This document shows, piece after piece, positions 57,076 to 64,000 of a stretch of DNA of 64,000 nucleotides. A program made the translations under genes and the position numbers. Within the stretch, counting starts at the first letter, position 1; each line of letters opens with the position of its first letter. Under the pieces are notes generated by a model that saw nothing but the letters and a program-made list of their open reading frames with translations, did not search any database and was not told the origin of the DNA. Origin of the DNA: Gremmenia infestans. Taxonomy: Eukaryota; Ascomycota; Leotiomycetes; Helotiales; Hamatocanthoscyphaceae. The stretch lies in NCBI GenBank assembly GCA_032629725.1, contig JAFEVB010000008.1:1302001-1366000 (forward strand), in the 5' to 3' direction.

Positions 57076-57551
57076 CCCGACCGACACGAAATCGATCGTT
57101 ATAGAGATCGTTCGAACTTGCCAAATTTTGCATTTGGAGCGCCTTATCTGACCACTTTTCCCAGCCCAACCCAGCCCACACTTGGCGCTTTACTCTATGG
57201 ACGATACAACTCATGTCTCATGTCACATTTTCTATCTCTCAAGTTGGCTCGGCTTTCCTCATCCATTTCATATTTAGCACGGCTAACGGCTCATGGCTCG
57301 TGGGGTTGAAGGTGTTAACTGGACACATTAGGGCTGGCTAGCTCGTTGCATATGTACTGTATCAAGAAATGGGAATAAAGGCGAGAGAATGGTAATATGT
57401 CAAATGTCTTATTTTACGCAAGTCGTGACTCCTTTCCAAGCCAAACCTGTCAAACTTTCCCAACGCCGGTTTCTATGCTGATAGCATGGAAGATTCTTAT
57501 CTACCAGTCTGCCGAGAAAGCAATACCTCCATCACCAAACACCTAGTGCTC
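57076..57551. other. Intergenic between convergent HP1 and Nudix genes
   Basis: 476 bases of 3' regions, with no gene or repeat recognised. Confidence 0.5.
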
Positions 57552-58168
57552 TCAGCTCCCAGCCTCTAGACAAGCTCTCGCCCTCCTCAACATCGCTCTC
57601 CCCTCCTCAAAAGTAATCGTCTTCTCAGCCTCATCCCACCCCACCCACTTCGCACCATCAACCTCTATCTCCTGCAGCACAACCTCCTGCTCGCCCCTCA
57701 CAACACCCACCCAGTACCGGACCTCCTTCCCCACCCTTCGAACAGGATTCGTATACACCTCTCTGAACTCCACTTCTTCCCCGTCCCTACCATCAACAGT
57801 CTCATTAGCCACCTCACTCCATCTCCATCTCCATCTCCAGAAGCAATAGCAAACAAAACAGCAACACAGAACAAGATCTAGACTTACCCATTCTTAAAAA
57901 CCATTAAATCCTCCACCCCAACCCTCAACCCCGTCTCCTCAAACACCTCCCGGATCGCCGTATGCTGCATCGACGCATCGCCCTCTTCCTTGTGGCCTTT
58001 CGGGAAGGTCCAGAAATACGGGTTGGAGGGAATTATGGTTTTTTGGTGGATGAGTAGGATTTGCGTGTTGGTAGTGCTGGGGGGAGAGGTAGTGGTGGAT
58101 GTTAGACGGAGGGGGATGACGCCGTAGGAGCGGTCGCCGATCATGGGGGCCGTAGTGGTAGATGCCAT
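57552..58168 (-). CDS. Nudix hydrolase (diadenosine polyphosphate/diphosphoinositol type)
   Basis: Nudix-fold hydrolase of 181 aa, in two exons (58168-57888 and 57816-57552). The 71-nt intron ends in a (CTCCAT) hexamer tract on the plus strand. The acceptor GGAG was chosen because only it keeps frame and gives FKNGEVANETVDG. The Nudix box is visible as GHKEEGDASMQHTAIREVFEETGL-type spacing: G, then the REVFEETGL catalytic helix holding the metal-binding Glu residues. It has one residue more than the standard spacing between the first acidic position and RE. The preceding WTFPKGH and the small size resemble bis(5'-nucleosyl)-tetraphosphatases and diphosphoinositol-polyphosphate phosphatases (Aps1-like). 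YWVGVVRGEQE and WVGWDEAEKTITFEE complete the fold. Probably cytosolic; substrate not decidable here. Confidence 0.85.
57817..57840 (+). repeat. CTCCAT hexamer repeat inside the Nudix intron
   Basis: About four copies of CTCCAT/ATCTCC (CTCCATCTCCATCTCCATCT) at the 3' end of the Nudix intron. On the coding strand it reads GGAGAT repeats, each offering an AG, so it forms the acceptor region. Confidence 0.85.
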
Positions 58169-58728
58169 GTTTGTTGTTTGCGGATGGATGGTTCGAGAGG
58201 TGCTGATGAATATGTGTTTATTTTGTCACGTGTGTGAAGTTGTGTTGGTTTGTGGAAAGAGTTAGAGGTATCGATGTTGAAATGTTAGTCTTAAGTAGAA
58301 TGCGGCTGCCTGGAAAACCTGTATACAAACATAACTTTCATGACTCGTTCTCTCATATACAAGCAGTATCTCAATTTACGGCTGCCTGCCAGCTTCCAGC
58401 ACCTCTTCGGAGTGACTGTTTGTAAGTTTGATGTTTCAAGCTTAGATGAAGATATTATTAAAGTTTGATTTGTAAGTTTCCAATTTTTCTGACTTGAGAC
58501 GCCACGCCAAATGAAGACTATCTAACTAGAGAAAAAAATGCCAATGCACAAAATCGGCAGACGACTCTCTTCGTCCCAGATTTTTAATTTTTAATACAAC
58601 CCTCTCAAAAAGCGTATAGACCGGCCTGCAAATATGCAACCACCCGACTTCAACGTCCATCAGGTAAGATATTTAAACATTCGCTCCTCCCAATGCCTCT
58701 AATTCCAAGTTGTACATCCAATCCAATT
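58169..58728. other. Intergenic, Nudix gene to scp160 3' end
   Basis: 560 bases with CACGTG at 58227-58232 in the Nudix promoter. AT-rich 58440-58640. A plus-strand ATG at 58634 followed by a GTAAGA-like donor leads nowhere. No gene supported. Confidence 0.5.
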
Positions 58729-61700
58729 CTACGAACGATTGCCGTTAGATGTATTCCCATCTTTGACTGCCTTCAAGATCAAGACTTTAGCAGCCTCAAC
58801 ACCATCCGCACTTCCCACAACCTCAATAGCCTCATCCTTGGTCTGATCTCTCGGAACAGTGATCTTGCAGCCTGTATCCTTCCGGATGCTATCAACGTTC
58901 TTTCCCTTGGGTCCAATTACGTATCTGTACGTGGTGGGGTCGGGAAGGGTAAGGTAGCCGATGGTAGAATTTTCAAGAGCCTGCTTAATGGCGGCTTCAA
59001 CTGCGGCTTGGGCCTTTGCAACGTTATCGGGAGGGCCGCGCAAGATCCAAGGAATGTCCCCAGTGAGGTCCGATGCAGATAAGTCAACTGTCTTCCAGGA
59101 GTGTACATCGGCAGTTTCCATAGCATTGTCGGTAATCAGAGGCATGGCACCTCCGTTGGCTCGGACGTTTGTTGGTGCGACTGGCTTTGGGGGAACCTTG
59201 GATCCCGCGTGATCAACTGTGACGCCGTCATTTCGGAGTCGTCTGAAGAATTGGCCATTGTCGGAGACCGAATGATGGAGCTTGCGAGGGACCACGACTG
59301 TCTGGCCCTCCTGCTCTTTGACTAGATCCTCAATGTGCAGCTTGGCTTTCGCGACATCTTCCGGCTGACCACTGATCTTGACAGCGGTTTGGCCATTGCC
59401 CTGTCTCGGAATGTCGAGTGTGACGTTGAATTTCGATTCTAATGCCTTCTTGTCACTTCCTCCGCGGCCAATCAACATTCGGTGCTTGTCTGTGGGCACA
59501 TTGACCTCGGCTGTTTCTTGACTTTCCAAGGTAGAGACTATCTGGTTGATCGTAGCAATGATTTTCTCAACGATGTCCTCCATACCTTCAATCTTGATGA
59601 CATTTCCGTCAGCTTCCGCTTTAGGAAATTGGACAGTTCGGACAATCTCCCTAGGGTTGTCAGATCCACCGGATTTGACAACGATATCGCGGATCTTTGA
59701 GCCTAGTTCATGTTAGCAGATGCGAGATTAATGATAGGTAGAACATACCTCCAGGCCCAATAAGCGCCCCGTGGTGCTTCTTGTCCACTGCCAGGGTCTT
59801 TTTGATGGTTTTGTTGTAGACATCCCGCTTTTGTTCGATCAGTTTCTTGGCCCGTGCCATTTGAGACTGTGTACCCTTAATCTTGATGACCACTTCATTC
59901 TCATCTGACAGCTCCTTTGCATTGGGGACATCAACCCTTGCGCCAGTTGATTGACGAATCTCATCCATACCATTTCCACGCTGGCCAATGAGTGACGAAA
60001 TTTGACCTGCTTTCACAGTCACAGTTGCTTCATGTGAGTTGTCTTTGTTGTATTGAAGCAATGAGAGTATCTCTTCTGTGGCCTTGGCGACGCCGCTCTT
60101 CGATCCTTTGACAATAACATGGTTGGGCGGCTGCTGCTTCTTATTTTGGGATCTTTGTTGACCAGCATCGCTTGCAGCATCGGCATTTGATTCGTCGTCT
60201 TTGCTCGACTTCTGGCGTGGGAAGTGGATTTGAACCTTGTATCTGTCTTGGAGCCTATTAATTATAGATCCTTTGGCACCGATGAGTTCGCTGTGGTATT
60301 GAGGTTCGATGTTTAGGGTAGCTTCCGCTTCGTCCTCATATTGTCTTCCAAGAGTCTGAATATGGGATTTCGCAGCCTCAGCTTTGGCTTTCGGGCCTTT
60401 TATCTCCACCTCTCCATTTTGAACATTGATGTCAACATCAAATTTTTCTCGCAGTTCCGCAAGATGACCATATCCTTTACCTACCAGCTTGCCAGCTTTC
60501 TCTTTAGGGAACGCGAAAGACAGTGTAAACCCACGCTCTTTCTCGTCCTCAATTGCCTGCCGAACAAAATCGTTCACCTTAGCTGCTAAGCTCTCCACAG
60601 CTGGGGCAGGACCACGAAGAGTGACAAGTGTGCCAGCAGCACTAACTCGTACTGGAATTTGATCAGCTTCTCGATCTTGCTGTTCCTTCTTGATGAATTT
60701 CTTTAGCTTGTCGTGGAATCTATTTAGGTTAGAGTTTTGCTCGTGAATAATTCTTTGCCAACTATGAAGACTCACATTCTAGGCACATCAATCGTTGTGC
60801 TAATGATCTTGGCCTGTTTGCTGATAATATCCAAAATGTGTTTTTGGGCGTCCTGAAGACCTCTCTGGAAAGCTTGGACGTCGGAGTTACTTGGTTGGCC
60901 GCGTGGAATTTGATACTCTGGTTCCGCTCCACCTTCTCCTTCAAATACCAGAAGTACTGGCGCATTAGGGTGGGAGGCATTGGGAATAACTACATGAACA
61001 CCATAATCTTGCTTGACTGTCGGCGTGATGTCGTTTCGCAGATATTGATGGAAAAATGGATCGATGGGGACCGACGCCATTCGAGATGGAGGATGAGCCA
61101 TGACTATATTTTTGATCTCCGATTGTGCTCGTATAGTATTTTTGCCATCCCGCGAATAAAGTTCCCACGGTGCGGCTCCGCCATCCACGTCGAAAGGAGT
61201 GAAAATGTGGGCTTGGTGAAGTCTCTCAATTTTTTCAACCTCATTACGATCACGTAGATATTGCGTAATGTTGCGGGCATGGTCGCGAGCACCTGGGATA
61301 CTGCGGAGCTGTCGTGATATATCGAGACTCTGATTTTGCATTCCCATTGCTAGATCCATTGCTTTCTCCGTCGCCAGTTGAATCTTGTCAGCGGGACCAA
61401 CAATAGTGATCATTTCGTCATCGTCATCCCCTGGGAGGATGATGGCGCACCCTGTTTCGGCAAAGAAATCTTGAACCGGTATTCCTCGCCCGCCAACGAT
61501 GAATTGGTGTCGGCCTTTATTGATAGCCACTTGGTCCAGTGTCAACTGTTGACGAAGCTGTTGGGCCAGTGCTTCAATTTCCGCTCGCGCAGCTTGTACA
61601 CCCGCTCGATCACCACCAAGGGTAATATGCTGATCGCCGGCAGCCGGGACAAATGCGGGCGCCTGCCCTTTGGCCGGGAGTTGGGGCGGTGGCTGGGTGG

Positions 61701-62915
61701 TCCAAGTATGATGAGAAGGAACTCGGACTTGAATTCCATGTCTCCCTTCTAAGGCATTGGCGTTTGAGTTGTGGGCGCCAGAAATGAAAGGGAAGAACTC
61801 GGCTGGGATTGTTCGAAGTTTCGCATTTACATTGGAATTGTGTGCAGACACAGTCCCTGTGATGCCCTCCTTTGCTAATCGAATCGCAAAAGGATTTCCC
61901 TCGACCACAACATTCACCATATCATCGTCATCGTCGGTTGCTTCCGGTGTGTCCTCCAGCTTAGGCATTTGGATTCGAGCACCAGACTGCTCCTGCAAAG
62001 CCTTGATATTGGCGCCGCCTCTGCCGATGAGCTGAGCTCTTGCCGATCGAGGGATTGACACCTTTTCTGAAGTCTACTTAAATGTTAGGAGTGAGAATAA
62101 TAGCACGGTGTCCTCCATACCTTAGAAACATAAGAACCCAACTCCCTCAGCGCTTGTTGAATGATAGCTTCATATCTCTTAGTGCTGGCGACGGTGATCT
62201 TTATGGCCCCTCCTGCTCCTGTGGTCTGTGTGAAGTTCAATCTATACTTCTTATTGATGTCTCGCAGAAGTTCGGGTAATGGTTTCTTCGTTGCGGACCG
62301 AGACAGCTCCTTAGGGTCAAAGGTATATGATTTCACATAGGGTTCGTTTTTCCGGGCTTCCTCGGCTTCTTTCTTCGCATCTTCCTCCGATAGATTCTTC
62401 GATGAAGGCGCTGCAGCTTTCGGTGCTCGCTGGCTTGCTACCAGAGGTGCAGGTGGAGTGCTTCTGGCAGGAATTGGAGTAGATGTACCGTTCGCTGGGG
62501 TGCCATTTGTCGCGCCATTGGTAACTGGAGGACCTGTTTTGGAGACCCATGCCGAGGGAGCAGTCCGAACTGGCACTTTCGATCCTCCCAGACCTGGGAA
62601 TAACTCGTCTGACTGCGTGTCCAGTACTGGTGCGGTCGCCTTGCCTGAAGGGGCATCCTTCCGCTTTCCAGCAGCTTTTTCAGACATAGGAGCTGCCCAG
62701 CCGGGCGCAGCTGCGGGCTCATCGGTAGACTCGAGAATGCTGGAGGATGTTGGATGGGGGTGGGGAGTCAGCTCCTCTTCGTCAGGAACTTCTTCGATTG
62801 TGGGATTATGCGGTTCGTCGTGCTTTTGCATAAGCCTTTGTGCTGCAGACAATTTCGTGCTGCCGGAATTGGAATTGGAAGACCCATTGAGGGTTGCGAC
62901 ATCTGCGGAAGACAT
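58729..62915 (-). CDS. Multi-KH-domain RNA-binding protein Scp160 (vigilin)
   Basis: Vigilin-family protein that binds mRNAs on polysomes and at the ER and affects ploidy maintenance and translation in yeast. Four exons: 62915-62121, 60776-reversed segment 62073-60776, 60719-59749 and 59702-58729, giving 1345 aa. Introns are 47, 56 and 46 nt. The N-terminal ~200 residues are disordered (Pro/Ala/Thr-rich). A conserved FDPKELSRSATKKPLPELL block precedes the KH array. GxxG-type KH loops are visible in order: LIGRGGANIKAL, IVGGRGIPV, LVGKGYGHLAEL, LIGAKGSIINRL, LIGQRGNGMDEI, LIGPGGSKIRDI (spliced), LIGRGGSDKKAL and VIGPKGKNVDSI. That is at least eight, plus degenerate copies between them. The splice at 59703-59748 falls exactly inside a GxxG loop. 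Cytoplasmic by family. Complete and undamaged. Confidence 0.94.
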
Positions 62916-64000
62916 GATGTCACGTTGAGTTGAGATGGAGTAAAAGGGGAATTTATATGCTCAAGGTCTGGAAGTAGGAGCACAAGCGGTCACTGTGAAT
63001 TGAGCAGTCAGTCACAAATCTGAATGAAAGGAACGTCCCGGATTCATTTACCTGTATTCAATACCACAGTATTCGGAAGGGTCAGAGTCAATTGTGCTGG
63101 AACCAGAGGGCTGTTTTAAAGGCCACGAGTGCAAAAGGGGGGGAAAGGGTCTCAATTCCTTGAGAAGTTCATAAAGGGCAATGCACAGAGAATTTGAGGA
63201 ACGATGGGTTGGGCTATCAATAATATAAAATTATCCAAGATCAAGAGAACCGTTTGGAGATGGAGAGGGAGGAAGACAAGGAGGTGTACGTTGGCTTGAT
63301 TTGATGGTACAGCGGAGCGGCAGCTTTTGGCAATTGAAAGGGAGCTTTCCGACTCGCCTAATTTTAACTGGTGGGACACTTGACTTGACTTGTACCTAGC
63401 ATGAGTTACTTATGACATGAGAGTCGGAGACGTTTTTGTCATAAAGACTAAATTGATATAATTTATCATAGTATATACAGTACAAAGACTTCAAATAGTT
63501 TGGTTCTTTGGGGTATTAGATGTTATGAACATGAACTTCTTACTTGCCCTTCCGAGCTCCGAGCGTAACTTCACGTGATCTACAGCGATATTAAAACTTG
63601 CACCTACCGGCTTATATAGATGTATAGTTGGAGTCTAGTTTACTTTAATTTAGTTCATATCAAAAGACTCATTACATGTTGGTGGGTTGAAACTAGGTCC
63701 TGGCCATGCCCGTACTGTCCTAATAAATCTCATGAATGCTTCGAGTACTCAACCGCCTTCCAGAACAGGGTGGAAACAGTATAACAAATCATACACGTGT
63801 TGCAATAAAGATGGCATGTTACCCCAATCTTCTGGAACCGAGGATTGTCCTAAAAGCTCTCGACATCTTCGTGTGAAGACCTATTAACGGCATTTTTATT
63901 ATTCCCAAACCCAATAGAGATTCGAAGTAGATGTTGAAAAATAGGCTTGCGTCTGCAAAATAGCAATTTCCATCCATAATACCTAACTTCCAAGTCACTA
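62916..64000. other. Right-end spacer upstream of scp160
   Basis: About 1.1 kb, holding the scp160 promoter and leader. GGAGATGGAGAGGGAGGAAG-like purine-rich DNA lies at 63256-63280. CACGTG sites occur at 63572 and 63794. No gene recognised before the window ends. Confidence 0.5.

Noticed and set aside
58634..58670. Possible start exon (ATGCAACCACCCGAC followed by GTAAGA)
   Set aside because: No downstream exon on the plus strand before it runs into the opposite-strand scp160 gene.

Overview
The window is nuclear DNA from a filamentous ascomycete (Pezizomycotina). Genes are dense, and almost all carry short introns of 43-157 nt with GTRNGT-type donors, CTRAY-like branch points and YAG acceptors. 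The products are typical of this group: CreC, Rsc9, HP1, a DUF2433 protein, a 2EXR-domain protein and a GT32 mannosyltransferase-like protein. A member of the Leotiomycetes (Botrytis/Sclerotinia relatives) fits the overall character, but that placement is inference. I see no rRNA, tRNA, CRISPR array or intact transposon.

Layout. 1-2.2 kb is non-coding, with a 14-bp tandem repeat. 2.2-12 kb: a GNAT acetyltransferase (-), the RSC remodeller subunit Rsc9 (-) divergent from the meiotic recombination protein Rec114 (+), then a TauD-type dioxygenase (-). 14.4-17.6 kb: Vps11 (+). 18.9-20.7 kb: a small membrane protein (+) and a putative secreted protein (-). 21.1-26.1 kb: CreC (-) divergent from the mitochondrial GTPase Gem1/Miro (+). 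26.4-27.5 kb: a broken alpha/beta-hydrolase gene. 27.5-30.4 kb: no convincing gene. 30.4-38.5 kb: a DUF2433 metallophosphatase-like RGG protein (+), Coq5 (-), a RutA-type flavin monooxygenase that looks bacterial (-), and a five-exon multi-pass membrane protein (-). 39.3-43.5 kb: a phosphoglycerate-mutase-like phosphatase (+) and a GT32 glycosyltransferase (-). 45.6-52.1 kb: an alpha/beta-hydrolase-like protein (+), a CCCH zinc finger + 2EXR protein (-) and the chaperonin subunit Cct5 (-). 52.7-55.6 kb: remnants of two F-box-like genes in opposite orientation. 56.1-62.9 kb: HP1 (+), a Nudix hydrolase (-) and the multi-KH vigilin Scp160 (-).

The genes are mostly conserved housekeeping functions: chromatin, meiosis, vacuolar tethering, carbon repression, mitochondrial inheritance, ubiquinone synthesis, protein folding and mRNA binding. 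They do not form one pathway, and nothing suggests a biosynthetic cluster. The accessory material is the RutA homologue, the broken hydrolase, the decayed F-box pair and the long gene-poor spacers. For every spliced gene I derived exon boundaries by hand from splice signals and protein continuity. In all of them the summed coding length is a multiple of three. Several genes begin with coding exons of only 5-35 nt, which a simple open-frame scan would miss.
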